Assembly (NCBI GenBank): GCA_016716745.1
Contig: JADJVD010000010.1
Span: 1 to 64,000 of the forward strand
Origin: Hyphomicrobiales bacterium
GTDB taxonomy: Bacteria; Pseudomonadota; Alphaproteobacteria; Rhizobiales; Beijerinckiaceae
Direction: 5' to 3'
Length of the DNA stretch: 64,000 nucleotides
The position numbers and the translations under genes were made by a program. Shown here piece after piece: positions 8,044-17,011 of the stretch. Each line of letters starts with the position of its first letter. Position 1 is the first letter of the stretch. The notes under the pieces are model-generated. The model had not been told where the DNA came from. It was given only the letters and a program-made list of their open reading frames with translations, and made no database searches.

Positions 8044-8397
8044 GACGGTGCCGCCGTCGCGACGCCAAGGAGAGCCGCGACGAAGCAATCCAGTCCGCCC
8101 CGCCCCCCCCCCAGGCGCGGGCCGCCCCCCCGGGGGATTGGGTGCTACGCTCGCAATGACGGAAGAGGGCGAGGCCGCTCAGCCGTCATTGCGAGGAGCG
8201 CAGCGACGAAGCAATCCAGTCGCGCCCCAAGGCTGGATTGCTTCGCTACGCTCGCAATGACGGAGAGGGCGAGGCCGCTCAGCCGTCATTGCGAGGAGCA
8301 CAGCGACGAAGCAATCCAGTCGCGCCCCAAGGCTGGATTGCTTCGCTGCGCTCGCAATGACGGGGGTGTTCGCTTCGCCCGCCAGGACGGGCCGCTC
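8044..8397. repeat. Palindromic-element cluster with a 100-bp tandem duplication
   Basis: This convergent gap between the small membrane protein and the TerC gene is entirely repeat. Two palindromic elements (8185-8262 and 8285-8361), each with a left arm GTCATTGCGAGGAGC... and right arm ...CTCGCAATGAC, are carried on a unit repeated with a period of exactly 100 bases. A third, degenerate copy lies at about 8051-8159, disturbed by runs of ten C (8103-8112) and seven C followed by five G (8125-8136). No gene is supported here. Confidence 0.85.
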
Positions 8398-9089
8398 CTA
8401 GTCCTCGACGCGCGGCTTCAGCGAGGCGACCTTGCGGTTCCACCACCAGCCGACCGCCACCACGAAGACTGCGCCGAGAATTTCCGCGATCAGCGGCAGA
8501 TGCGGATATTGCGACACGTAGGGGCCGAGCGCGATGTCGCCGACGAGGAGCCCGCCCGCCAGCCAGCCGAGCAGCGCCGCGCCCGCCCAGATGATGATCG
8601 GGTAACGGTCCATCAGCCACATCACCATCGACGAGCCGGCGACGACGAGCGGGATCGACAACAGAAGACCGAAGACGATCAGTCCCCACGGAGCCAGCGC
8701 GCGGCGGCGGCCACGGCGATGACGTTGTCGAGGCTCATCACGGCATCGGCGATGACGATGATGCGCACCGCCTTCCACAGCGTGTTGCCGGAATCGACGT
8801 CGACGTCGTCGGTGTCCTCGATCAGTAGCTTCACCGCCACCCAGAACAGCAGCAGGCCGCCTACGAGCTTCAGGAAGGGCACTTGCAGGATTTCGGCGAC
8901 GCCGAGCGTGAAGACGACGCGCAGCGCCACCGCCGCGCCTGCGCCGAGGATGACGCCGATCCGGCGCTTGTCGGCAGGCAGCTCGCGGCAGGCGAGCGCG
9001 ATCACCATCGCGTTGTCGCCGGACAGGAGAAGGTCGATCCAGATAATCTGAAGAATGGGCAGCCAGGCGGCGGCCGGGTCGAAATTCAT
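8398..9089 (-). pseudogene. TerC/YjbE-family integral membrane protein, frameshifted
   Basis: Members are polytopic membrane proteins linked to tellurium resistance or metal (Mn) export. The first frame, from ATG 9089, has IIWIDLLLSGDNAMVIALA with the family's acidic GDNA motif, later RIIVIADAVMSLDNVIAVAAAA with the matching LDN motif. At about 8690 the frame is lost; the second frame gives WGLIVFGLLLSIPLVVAGSS and further membrane helices to the stop at 8398. The span is 692 bases, one short of a multiple of three, so a single missing base explains the break; the repaired protein would be 230 aa, normal for YjbE-type members. Confidence 0.85.
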
Positions 9090-9267
9090 CGGATGCGTCT
9101 TCCCTGTTCCCGCCCTCGTCCCCGCCTGGACCCCGCCGCGCGGCGGCCCGGACGCGTCAGCGCGCCGGCCGCCGCTGGATGGGGCTGCCTTTCTGGCCCA
9201 GATTTGTTGTAAGGGAAACAGGCGAACTTGTCCCGCCCGCTGCGGCCGGGCTGCGTGGGGAGGCGAA

Positions 9268-10281
9268 ATGAGCGGACCGGTGCTGGTCGAGACGACGCGC
9301 GGGGGACGTGTGGAAAGCCGCCATCGCGGCGCGGTCGCCGTGGTCGACGCGCAGGGCAAGGTCGCGCTGGCGCTCGGCGAAATCGAGGCCGCCGTCTTCC
9401 CCCGCTCCGCCATCAAGGCCTTGCAGGCCCTGCCCCTGGTCGAGACCGGAGCGGCCGACAAATACGGTCTCGACGCGGCCGAGATCGCGCTCGCCTGCTC
9501 CTCCCATTCGGGCGAGGCGGTGCATGCGGAGGCCGCGCGCGCCATGCTCGCCAAGGCGCGACGCGACGGCGCGACGCTCGAATGCGGCGCGCACTGGCCG
9601 CTGGGCGAGGCGGCGGCCCGCCAGCTCGCCCGCGAAGGCAGGACGCCGACGGCGCTGCACAACAACTGCTCTGGCAAACATGCGGGCTTCGTGTGCCTGG
9701 CCTGCGCCGGCGGCGACGATCCGAAGGGCTATATCGGGATCGACCATCCGGTGCAGCGCGCCATTCGCGCGACGCTGGAGGAAATGACGGAGACGACGAT
9801 CGACCCGGCGCAGGCCGGCGTCGACGGCTGCTCGATCCCGACCTACGCCACGCCGCTCGCCGCGCTGGCGCGCGCCTTCGCGCGCTTCGGCTCCGGCGGG
9901 ACGCTTTCGCGCACGCGGGCGCAAGCGGCCGAGCGCATCCGCTCGGCCTGCGCGCGCCATCCGCACATGGTCGCGGGCACGGGGCGCTTCGACACCGACG
10001 TGATGGGCGCGCTCGGCGAGCGCGCCTTCGTCAAGACGGGCGCGGAGGGCGTGCATTGCGCCGCCCTCCCCGAACTCGGGCTCGGCGTCGCCATCAAATG
10101 CGAGGATGGCGCGGGGCGCGCCGCCGACGCGATCATGGCCGGCGTGATCGCGCGCTTCCTCAAGCTCGACGAGCGGGAGCACGCCGCCCTCGCCCCGCGT
10201 CTCGAACCGAGGCTCGTCAACTGGAACGGCATCGAGGTCGGGCGCATCCGCGTGACGGATGCGGCGCTGCCGAAAGGCTGA
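9268..10281 (+). CDS. L-asparaginase, Rhizobium etli (ReAV) type, zinc-dependent
   Basis: Hydrolyses asparagine to aspartate and ammonia in the cytoplasm. The 337-aa protein belongs to the asparaginase family structurally related to serine beta-lactamases, not the E. coli type. The family's key residues are visible: S47-x-x-K50 in FPRSAIK, S79 in CSSHSGE, and metal ligands C134 and K137 in NNCSGK and C188 in GVDGCSIP, each one number below the R. etli enzyme. ATG 9268 follows GGGGAGG. It stands alone; a palindromic-element array begins 14 bases after its stop. Confidence in family is high; in vivo substrate is inferred. Confidence 0.87.
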   Translation: MSGPVLVETTRGGRVESRHRGAVAVVDAQGKVALALGEIEAAVFPRSAIKALQALPLVETGAADKYGLDAAEIALACSSHSGEAVHAEAARAMLAKARRDGATLECGAHWPLGEAAARQLAREGRTPTALHNNCSGKHAGFVCLACAGGDDPKGYIGIDHPVQRAIRATLEEMTETTIDPAQAGVDGCSIPTYATPLAALARAFARFGSGGTLSRTRAQAAERIRSACARHPHMVAGTGRFDTDVMGALGERAFVKTGAEGVHCAALPELGLGVAIKCEDGAGRAADAIMAGVIARFLKLDEREHAALAPRLEPRLVNWNGIEVGRIRVTDAALPKG

Positions 10282-10294
10282 TCGGCTTCACGCC

Positions 10295-10772
10295 GTCATT
10301 GCGAGCGAAGCGAAGCAATCCAGGAGCGTGTCGACGGCTCTCCGCAACGCCGCTGGATTGCTTCGTCGCTGCGCTCCTCGCAATGACGAGGTGGGCGCCC
10401 CGTCGGTGTGGTCATTGCGGGCGACGCACTCCGTCTTTGCAGGCGAAGCAATCCGTCATTGCAGGCGACGTATTCCGTCATTGCGAGCGAAGCTAAGCAA
10501 TCCAGACGCGCGTCGACGGCTCTCCGCAACGCCGATGGATTGCTTCGTCGCTGCGCTCCTCGCAATGACGAGGTGGGCGCCCGGTCGGTGTGGTCATTGC
10601 GGGCGACGCACTTCGTCTTTGCGGGCGACGCACTTCGTCTTTGCAGGCGAAGCAATCCGTCATTGCAGGCGACGTATTCCGTCATTGCGAGCGAAGCGAA
10701 GCAATCCAGCCCGCGTCGACGGCTCTCCGCAGCGCCGATGGATTGCTTCGTCGCTCCGCTCCTCGCAATGAC
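10295..10772. repeat. Tandem array of palindromic elements between convergent genes
   Basis: Three composite units starting at 10295, 10477 and 10681, each with a left arm GTCATTGCGAGCGAAG... and a right arm ...CTCGCAATGAC around a GTCGACGGCTCTCCGCA spacer. Between them lie half-arms (TCATTGCGGGCGACGCAC, GTCTTTGCAGGCGAAGCAA). The gap between the second and third units is 22 bases longer because one half-arm (GGGCGACGCACTTCGTCTTT) is doubled. The array occupies nearly the whole gap between the asparaginase and beta-helix 3' ends; frames through it are not genes. Confidence 0.85.
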
Positions 10773-10834
10773 GGCTCGACGGATGCGGCCTCTGTTTCGG
10801 CGTCGCGCTCCTCGCAATGCCGCGGCGGCGCTCC

Positions 10835-12106
10835 TCACCCGGCGCGGTTGGCCTCGACCGTCAGCGAGGCGAAGCCGTTCGGCTCGCGCGTGAGATCGCC
10901 GCTCGCCGCCTTGTCCCAGCGCAGCGCGACGACGCCCTGTCGCACGCCCTGAAAGGCGTTGCGGCGGATCGAGGCGCGGCCGGCGCCCGGCGCCACCGAC
11001 GCGCCGACGCCGATCGGCGCGTTTCGGATCACATTGTCCTCGATGCGCACATCCTTCAGCGAGGGGCCCCAGCCGGCGAGCACGCCGCACCAGGGCGCAT
11101 CGTCGATGCGATTGCGCGCCACCAGCGTCTCGGCCTCGACCTTGACGCCGCACTGATAGCCCCACTCCTTGCCCTCGCCGTCGCGATAGACATGCAAGCC
11201 GCGGATGACATTGTCGACGCAGACGCCGCCGCGCCCGCCATGATCGGCGAAATTGACCATCTGGATTCCGGACGCTGCGCCGTCGATCAGGTTTCGCTCG
11301 ATGGCGACGTCGCGATACGCGAACTCGGCGAAGATCGCCGTCTCGCCGCTGCGCTCGCACACGTTGTCGAGAAAGCGCACGCCATGGCCGGAATTGTCGC
11401 GCAGCGCGGAGAAGGCGCAATCGGCGATGCGGTTCTTCTGCGCCAGCACGGCGCCGGCGCGATAGATCGACAGGCCGTTGCCGTATTGCCCCGTGCCGCC
11501 GGAGCGGTTGCGGATGGCGCGGATTCGGTTGCCGATCACGCGCGAGCCGTCGGCGCGCTGCGCGCTTCCCCAGATCTGCACGCCGTTGTCGCCGCACTGC
11601 TCGACGAGATTGTTCTCGATGAGGAGGCCGCCCGAATCGAGCGAGAACAGGCCGCCGCGCCCGACCTTGCGAATGGTCGAATTGGCGATCCGCCCGCCGC
11701 AGGCGGTCAGGCGAACGCCGTCGCGCGGCGCGTCGGCGATCACGCACGCCTCGATGGTCAGGCGCGCGACGTTCGCCATCTCGACGAGGCCGCCGTCATG
11801 CCCGTCGGCGCGCGATCCTTCGAGCGCGACGCCCTCGATCCCGATGCGGTCCGCGTTGCGGGCGTAGAGCAGCGGCCCCTCGCCGACGAGCCGCAGCGTC
11901 GTGCCCGCCTTCGCGCCGACGAGCCGCGCGCCGGAGGGCAGCGTCAGCCCGCGCGTCGCGACGACGCCGGCCGGCAGGCGCACCACCTCGCGGCGGGACG
12001 TCGCCGCCTCGATCAGCCCCTGCAGCTCGCTCGCACGGTCGCGCGCGAGCGCGGGTTGCGCCAGAACGGCGCCGGCGCCGGCCAGAAATGCGCGTCGGGT
12101 CCACAT
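10835..12106 (-). CDS. Tat-exported right-handed beta-helix protein (TIGR03808-like)
   Basis: A 423-aa protein with a twin-arginine signal: WTRRAFLAGAGAVLAQPALA at the N-terminus, so it is likely folded in the cytoplasm and exported. The body is built of short parallel beta-helix turns, e.g. IENNLVEQCGDNGVQIWG, VIGNRIRAIRNRSGGTG, FLDNVCERSGETAIFAEF, IEDNVIRNAPIGVGA, with regularly placed N-x-I/V and G residues. This matches the alphaproteobacterial family TIGR03808 of unknown function; related folds include polysaccharide lyases but no catalytic motif is recognised. ATG 12106 gives the complete signal. It is divergent from the AAA ATPase gene. Confidence 0.8.
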   Translation of the reverse strand: MWTRRAFLAGAGAVLAQPALARDRASELQGLIEAATSRREVVRLPAGVVATRGLTLPSGARLVGAKAGTTLRLVGEGPLLYARNADRIGIEGVALEGSRADGHDGGLVEMANVARLTIEACVIADAPRDGVRLTACGGRIANSTIRKVGRGGLFSLDSGGLLIENNLVEQCGDNGVQIWGSAQRADGSRVIGNRIRAIRNRSGGTGQYGNGLSIYRAGAVLAQKNRIADCAFSALRDNSGHGVRFLDNVCERSGETAIFAEFAYRDVAIERNLIDGAASGIQMVNFADHGGRGGVCVDNVIRGLHVYRDGEGKEWGYQCGVKVEAETLVARNRIDDAPWCGVLAGWGPSLKDVRIEDNVIRNAPIGVGASVAPGAGRASIRRNAFQGVRQGVVALRWDKAASGDLTREPNGFASLTVEANRAG

Positions 12107-12257
12107 GGCCGCGCCGCTGCAAGGCCGGGGCCGTTCAGCCTGTGTCAATCCGGGACAGGGCAGAGTCCGAAATATCGTCGCAGGACGCTGGCGCCCGGAC
12201 CGCCCGATTCCCACATGTCCGGCCGCGCGCGGATGCGCGCATCGGGGGCTGACGCAG

Positions 12258-13424
12258 ATGGCGATGCTGGACATGTTGACGACGGCGCTCGCCGCCAATC
12301 CGGTGCTGGCGGGCGGCGTCGGCACGCTCGCCTTCGGCGGGGCGATGTACCTCATGCGCAAGGTTCCCGAGGCGGCGCTGGCGCTGGTGGAGCGGACGAT
12401 CTGGACGAAGCTCACCGTCGAGAGCCTGTCGAACGAGTATCGCGACGTCGACGCCTTCATCGAGGGCAAGCGGCTCGACTTCTTCTCGCGCCAGCTCGAA
12501 GCCAAGGACGGTTCGTTGAAGACCGGCTTCGGCGGCGGCTGGGGCGTCTATGACGGCACGCCGTTCCGCTACGCCAAGACCAAGAGTCAGGCGCAGGGCG
12601 TGCAGTTCGAGACCATCGCCGTCTCGTTCCTGACGCGCGACCGCTCCGTCGTCGAGCGTTTTCTGGCTGAGGCGCGGCCGGAGGAACATCGCAACTCGAT
12701 CCATGTCGCGCTCTACGGGCCGGGCGGCGTCGCCGGCGGCCTGCGCCGTCGCAAGCGCGGGCTCGACACGGTGTTCGTCGACAAGGCGATCAAGGAGCGG
12801 CTCGTCTCGCGCTTCAAATGGTTTCTCGGCGCGGAGGAGTGGCACGCCGCGCGCGGCATTCCGTGGAAGTTCGGCGTCGTGCTGCACGGGCCGCCGGGCA
12901 CCGGCAAGACCAGCCTCATCCACGCGCTCGCCTCCGATTTCGGCTTCAACGTGAAGTATGTGAAATCGCTGCATGGGCTGGGGTCCGCCTTCATGTCCGG
13001 CCAGCGCGACGATCTGTTCGTGATCGAGGACATCGACGCGCTCGCCGGCGCGCTCAATCGCGACGGCAAGGACGGCGCGGTCGAATCGCTGCGCGGCTCG
13101 CCGCTGCACGAGATCCTCAACGCGATGGACGGGATGCAGACGCCGGACGGGCTGAAATTCGTCATCACGACGAACCATATCGCGCGCCTCGATCCCGCCA
13201 TCGTGCGGCCGGGCCGCATCGACGAGGCGATCGAGATCGGGCCGCTGTCGCTGGAGAGCGCGCGCGAGATGTTTTTCGCCTTCTACGGCCGCGCGGGAAT
13301 CGGCGCCTACGCGCCCCGCACCGGCGCGCAGTTGCAGCGGCTGTTCTCGACGGCGAGCGCGGAGGAGGCCGAGAAGGAGCTGGCGCGCGGCGCGGAGCCG
13401 CCGGCGCTGGTCAGCGCGGCGTGA
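12258..13424 (+). CDS. BCS1-like AAA ATPase
   Basis: A 388-aa protein with a hydrophobic N-terminal segment (AANPVLAGGVGTLAFGGAMYLM, residues about 12-33), a BCS1-type middle region and a C-terminal AAA domain. Walker A is GPPGTGKT (211-218), Walker B is LFVIEDIDAL (about 254-263), and the arginine-finger region is LDPAIVRPGRIDEAIEI. Mitochondrial BCS1 translocates a folded Rieske protein; bacterial homologues are mostly uncharacterised membrane-linked ATPases, so the substrate is unknown. No bc1 genes are nearby. Its 3' end overlaps the convergent C15 peptidase gene by 14 bases. Confidence 0.82.
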   Translation: MAMLDMLTTALAANPVLAGGVGTLAFGGAMYLMRKVPEAALALVERTIWTKLTVESLSNEYRDVDAFIEGKRLDFFSRQLEAKDGSLKTGFGGGWGVYDGTPFRYAKTKSQAQGVQFETIAVSFLTRDRSVVERFLAEARPEEHRNSIHVALYGPGGVAGGLRRRKRGLDTVFVDKAIKERLVSRFKWFLGAEEWHAARGIPWKFGVVLHGPPGTGKTSLIHALASDFGFNVKYVKSLHGLGSAFMSGQRDDLFVIEDIDALAGALNRDGKDGAVESLRGSPLHEILNAMDGMQTPDGLKFVITTNHIARLDPAIVRPGRIDEAIEIGPLSLESAREMFFAFYGRAGIGAYAPRTGAQLQRLFSTASAEEAEKELARGAEPPALVSAA

Positions 13425-14061
13425 CGGCGCGCAGGCGCCGCGCCTGAATTGCGAGCGCGAGGCAGGCTTGCTCCGCCATGCGGATCAACGCCGCCATCGT
13501 CGGCCGCGCGGCGGCGCGCCTGCCGCGCGGGTTGGCGGGGCGCGGGATGTGGACGAACACGACCGGCCGCGCCCGGCCGAGCGCGAGCGAGGTCCACAGC
13601 GCCAGATTGCAGAGATAGGCGCCGGCGTCGTTAGAGGGCGCCGTCGGCGCGATGCGCGACAGGTCCGCGACGAGCGAGTGGATCGAGACGGTCGCGGCGC
13701 GCGTCGCCGGCGCGCCCGCATCGACGATCCGCGCGGAGGCGCGGCGCCCATTCGCGTCCTGCGACAGCGGCCGGTTGCGATTGTGCGCGCGCCGCTCGAC
13801 GGTGACGGTGCGGCGGCGCGCGGCCAGGCCCAGATGCAGGATCGCGTCGGGCGCGAGTTCGGCTTCGAGATCGCGCAGCGCGGCCGGCGTTCCCGCCCAC
13901 GTGACGGGCAGGATGCGCCGCTCCAGCCGCACGCCGAGCCGCGCCATGCGCTGGGCGAAGGCGCCGCCGAGCGCGCGCACGATGCGCTGCGTCGGATTGG
14001 ACCGCGCGCCGGGAAACGGGCCGAAGCCGGTGACGAGCAGAACGACGGCGCGACGCGCCAT
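13411..14061 (-). CDS. Pyroglutamyl-peptidase I-like protein (peptidase C15)
   Basis: Peptidase C15 removes N-terminal pyroglutamate. The 216-aa protein has the family start LLVTGFGPFPGARSNPTQ, the Glu of the active site in TVERRAHN (about residue 89), the nucleophile Cys in AYLCN (C151) and the His in FVHIPRP (H171), so the triad is present. Surrounding regions diverge from the classical enzyme, so substrate is not certain. It starts two bases after the meaB stop on the same strand, implying co-transcription although no functional link is known. Its end overlaps the AAA gene. Confidence 0.8.
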   Translation of the reverse strand: MARRAVVLLVTGFGPFPGARSNPTQRIVRALGGAFAQRMARLGVRLERRILPVTWAGTPAALRDLEAELAPDAILHLGLAARRRTVTVERRAHNRNRPLSQDANGRRASARIVDAGAPATRAATVSIHSLVADLSRIAPTAPSNDAGAYLCNLALWTSLALGRARPVVFVHIPRPANPRGRRAAARPTMAALIRMAEQACLALAIQARRLRAVTPR

Positions 14062-14063
14062 CG

Positions 14064-15053
14064 TCACAGCCCGGCGAGCGTCGTCAGCGCCTCGGCGCCT
14101 TTCGTCGGCGTCAGCGCGCCTTCGGCGACCTCGCGCTCGAGCGCTGCAAGTCTCGCCTTCACCTGCGGATCGCCGTAGAGGCGCTGACGCAGCCGCTCCT
14201 CGGCGAGCTCGCGCATCCAGCGCACCTGCTGGTCGCGCCGGCGCGCGGCGAATTCGCCGGACTGCGCCATGACGCGGCGATGCTCGACCACCTTGTCCCA
14301 CATCGCCTCCAGCCCCTCGCCCATCAGGCCGGAAATGAGCACGACGGGCGGGCGCCAGTTGGGCGAGCCGGGATTGAGGATGTGCAGCGCGGCGCGATAG
14401 TCGCCCGCCGCATGGCGTGCGCGGCCGAGATTGTCGCCGTCGGACTTGTTGACGGCGATCATGTCGGCGAGTTCGAGCACGCCCTTCTTGACGCCCTGCA
14501 ACTCGTCGCCGGCGCCGGGCAGCGCGAGAAACAGGAAGAAGTCCGTCATGTCGGCGACCGCCGTCTCCGACTGGCCGACGCCGACCGTCTCGACGAGGAT
14601 GACGTCGAAGCCCGCCGCCTCGCAGACGAGGATCGTCTCGCGCGTGCGCGCCGCGACGCCGCCGAGCGCGCCGGAGGAGGGCGAGGGCCGGATGAAGGCG
14701 TTGGCGTCGGCCGACAGGCGCTGCATCCGCGTCTTGTCGCCGAGGATCGAGCCGCCGGAGCGCGTCGAGGACGGATCGACCGCGAGCACCGCGACGCGAT
14801 GGCCTTTGGCCGTCAGCATCGAGCCCAGCGCGTCGATGGTCGTCGACTTGCCGACGCCGGGCACGCCGGTAATGCCGACGCGCATCGCCTTGCCGGTCGA
14901 GGGCAGCACAGCCTGCACCAGATCCTCGGCCTGAACGCGATGGTCGGCGCGACGGCTCTCGATCAGCGTGATGGCGCGGGCGAGCGCCGGACGCTCGCGC
15001 TCGACGACGCGACTGGCGAGCGCGGCGACGTCGGTCGGGCGATGCGTGGTCAT
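14064..15053 (-). CDS. meaB: Methylmalonyl-CoA mutase-associated GTPase MeaB (ArgK family)
   Basis: MeaB is a G3E P-loop GTPase that guards loading and reactivation of the adenosylcobalamin cofactor of methylmalonyl-CoA mutase. The 329-aa protein shows Walker A GVPGVGKS (63-70), the VDPSSTRSGGSILGDKTRM signature, VETVGVGQSE (G3 region) and NKSD (G4), with a C-terminal dimerisation arm. The mutase subunit genes lie at 31.3 and 38.1 kb in the same window but not adjacent, whereas in many genomes meaB is next to the mutase. It heads a two-gene unit with the C15 peptidase. Confidence 0.92.
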   Translation of the reverse strand: MTTHRPTDVAALASRVVERERPALARAITLIESRRADHRVQAEDLVQAVLPSTGKAMRVGITGVPGVGKSTTIDALGSMLTAKGHRVAVLAVDPSSTRSGGSILGDKTRMQRLSADANAFIRPSPSSGALGGVAARTRETILVCEAAGFDVILVETVGVGQSETAVADMTDFFLFLALPGAGDELQGVKKGVLELADMIAVNKSDGDNLGRARHAAGDYRAALHILNPGSPNWRPPVVLISGLMGEGLEAMWDKVVEHRRVMAQSGEFAARRRDQQVRWMRELAEERLRQRLYGDPQVKARLAALEREVAEGALTPTKGAEALTTLAGL

Positions 15054-15117
15054 GCCTGCCGTTTACACCGCCGCCGCGCCGGCGGAAAGCGCCCCGCCGG
15101 GCGCCTTCCGGCGGTCG

Positions 15118-16029
15118 TCAGGCCGGTATCGCGAGGTGAGGCGTCATCGTCTCCCGGAGCCATTTGAGCGCTGGCTCGTTGGCGCGTTGCGCGCTCCAGT
15201 AGAGGCTGTGGCCGATGGGCTCGATTTCAAGCGGCGGGCGCAGCGCCACGAGCCCGTAGTGCTTGATCGACTCTCCCATCGCCAGCGCCGGCAGGGTCGC
15301 GATCATATCAGTCTTCGCCAGCAGCGGCGCCACCGCGCCGAAATTGGGAACCCGCGCGCCGATCTTTCTCTCGGCGGCAAGGCCGGAGCCGGCGGCCTGC
15401 ACCGGCGACTGGAGCCGGTCGCCGACCACGACGACGATGTGGGGATAGGCGAGCCACGCCCGCCGCCCCCACCGCGCCAGCGCAGGATGGGCGCGCCGCA
15501 CAAAGCTTTTCCACACCAGCGCGCCGAGCGGGGCTGCCTGCACGCCCTCGACGGCCGCAAGACGACTCGGCGCGACCGCCAGATCAATCTGGCCGGCAGC
15601 CAGCGCGATCAGGCTGTCGTCGCGCAGGCCCTGCCAGTCGATCGAAACGCCGGGCGCGCGGCGCGCGGCCTGGGCGAGAACGCCCGCGACGGCGGCGCTC
15701 CAGAAATCCGGCAGCACGATCCGAAAGGCGCGCGTCGAGGTGGCCGGATCGAAGCTCTCGCGCGGCGACAGAACGCGCTCGAGGCGGCTGAGGATCGGCT
15801 TCAACTCAGGCATCAGATCGAGGGCGAAGGGGCTTGGCGCCATGCGCCCGCCGACGCGAACCAGCAGCGGATCGCCAAGCTGCTCGCGCAGTCTGTCGAG
15901 CGCGTGGCTGACCGCGGACTGCGTGCGCCCGAGACGCCGGGCGGCGCGCGAAACGTGCCGCTCCTCCATCAGCACGTCGAAGACGGGGAGAAGGTTCAGG
16001 TCGACACGGCGTAAATCAATCTGGCTCAT
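15118..16029 (-). CDS. LysR-family transcriptional regulator
   Basis: A 303-aa regulator with an N-terminal winged helix-turn-helix (FDVLMEERHVSRAARRLGRTQSAVSHALDRLR) and a C-terminal effector-binding domain. LysR proteins usually control the divergent gene and bind small ligands. Here it is divergent from the metallo-beta-lactamase-fold hydrolase, with an 80-base shared promoter region holding an ATGAA-T-TTCAT dyad. Ligand unknown. Confidence 0.88.
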   Translation of the reverse strand: MSQIDLRRVDLNLLPVFDVLMEERHVSRAARRLGRTQSAVSHALDRLREQLGDPLLVRVGGRMAPSPFALDLMPELKPILSRLERVLSPRESFDPATSTRAFRIVLPDFWSAAVAGVLAQAARRAPGVSIDWQGLRDDSLIALAAGQIDLAVAPSRLAAVEGVQAAPLGALVWKSFVRRAHPALARWGRRAWLAYPHIVVVVGDRLQSPVQAAGSGLAAERKIGARVPNFGAVAPLLAKTDMIATLPALAMGESIKHYGLVALRPPLEIEPIGHSLYWSAQRANEPALKWLRETMTPHLAIPA

Positions 16030-16109
16030 GACAGATGCATATTATGAATTTCATTGATTTTTTGGCAAGCCCTATGCGTTGGGCCGCACCACATCGACAG
16101 GAGCCGTCC
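16030..16109. promoter_or_regulatory. Divergent LysR promoter/operator region
   Basis: This AT-rich stretch lies between the LysR gene and the hydrolase gene. It contains a perfect interrupted palindrome ATGAA-T-TTCAT at 16044-16054, a plausible LysR operator, and a GACAGGAG ribosome binding site before ATG 16110. Binding is inferred. Confidence 0.45.
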
Positions 16110-17000
16110 ATGACAGAAATCCACCGCAGAGCCGCCCTGACCGCCATTGGCGGGTCGCTGTTCGTCGGCCCGGCCTTCGCGCAGGGCGTCAGCGTCGCTC
16201 CCGCCGACTTCAAGGGCAAAGTGTTCGTGACGGAGCGCGGCGGCGTTCGCGTGCACACCTACATGGCCGACGCCTCGGGCGCGATGGTCACTTCGCACAT
16301 CGTGGAGACGCAAGCCGGTCTCGTGCTCGTCGACGGGCAGTTCGTGGCGCCGTCGGCGCTGGAGCTGAAGCGCTACATCGCCTCGCTCGGCAGGCCGATC
16401 GCGCGCGCCATGCTCAGCCATATGCATCCCGACCATTGGTTCGGATTCGCGCTTCTCGGCGTCGAGCAGGTCCACGCAGGGCCGATCACGGCGAAGTTCA
16501 TCGCCGAACGCGGCGCCGCGGTCGTCGCCGAACGCAAGGTCGAGACGAAGGCGCCCGCCATCGTCGGCCTGGTCGCCGACGGCGAGGAAACCATCGGCGG
16601 CGTGACCTTCCGCACGCGCGCCGCGCTCGACACCGAGGCGCCGGAGATCGTGACGATCGAACTGCCGCAGGCCGGGATCCTGATCGCGCAGGACGTGATG
16701 TACAACAAGGTCCATGCGGTGGTGACGCGGCAGATCGATCAATGGGTCGCCACGCTGAAGGGGCTGGAGAGCCGCGCCGGCGAGCTTCCGGTGATCCTCG
16801 CCGGGCATGGCGAACCGGCCGCGCCGGCCAATATCGCGAGCCTTGTGACATATCTCGAAGCCGTGAAGCCGCTGCTGGCGGCCAACATCGGCAAGGAGGA
16901 TCAGGCGAAGGCGATCACCGACGAAATCGCCAGGGCTTTCCCCGACTACCGTATGCCGCCGCTGCTGACGCTCGGCCTGTCGCGCGCCCTCAAAGCCTGA
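16110..17000 (+). CDS. Exported metallo-beta-lactamase-fold hydrolase
   Basis: A 296-aa protein with a signal peptide (HRRAALTAIGGSLFVGPAFAQG). The metal-binding motif H104-x-H106-x-D108-H109 is in LSHMHPDHWFG, with downstream ligands likely in the IAQDVMYNKVH and LAGHGEPA regions, giving a dinuclear zinc site. Related exported enzymes include lactonases and quinoprotein-relay-type proteins; the substrate cannot be read from sequence. It starts after a GGAG site, is divergent from a LysR gene, and is followed 11 bases later by an exported protein with which it likely forms an operon. Confidence 0.82.
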   Translation: MTEIHRRAALTAIGGSLFVGPAFAQGVSVAPADFKGKVFVTERGGVRVHTYMADASGAMVTSHIVETQAGLVLVDGQFVAPSALELKRYIASLGRPIARAMLSHMHPDHWFGFALLGVEQVHAGPITAKFIAERGAAVVAERKVETKAPAIVGLVADGEETIGGVTFRTRAALDTEAPEIVTIELPQAGILIAQDVMYNKVHAVVTRQIDQWVATLKGLESRAGELPVILAGHGEPAAPANIASLVTYLEAVKPLLAANIGKEDQAKAITDEIARAFPDYRMPPLLTLGLSRALKA

Positions 17001-17011
17001 AGGGGGCGACG

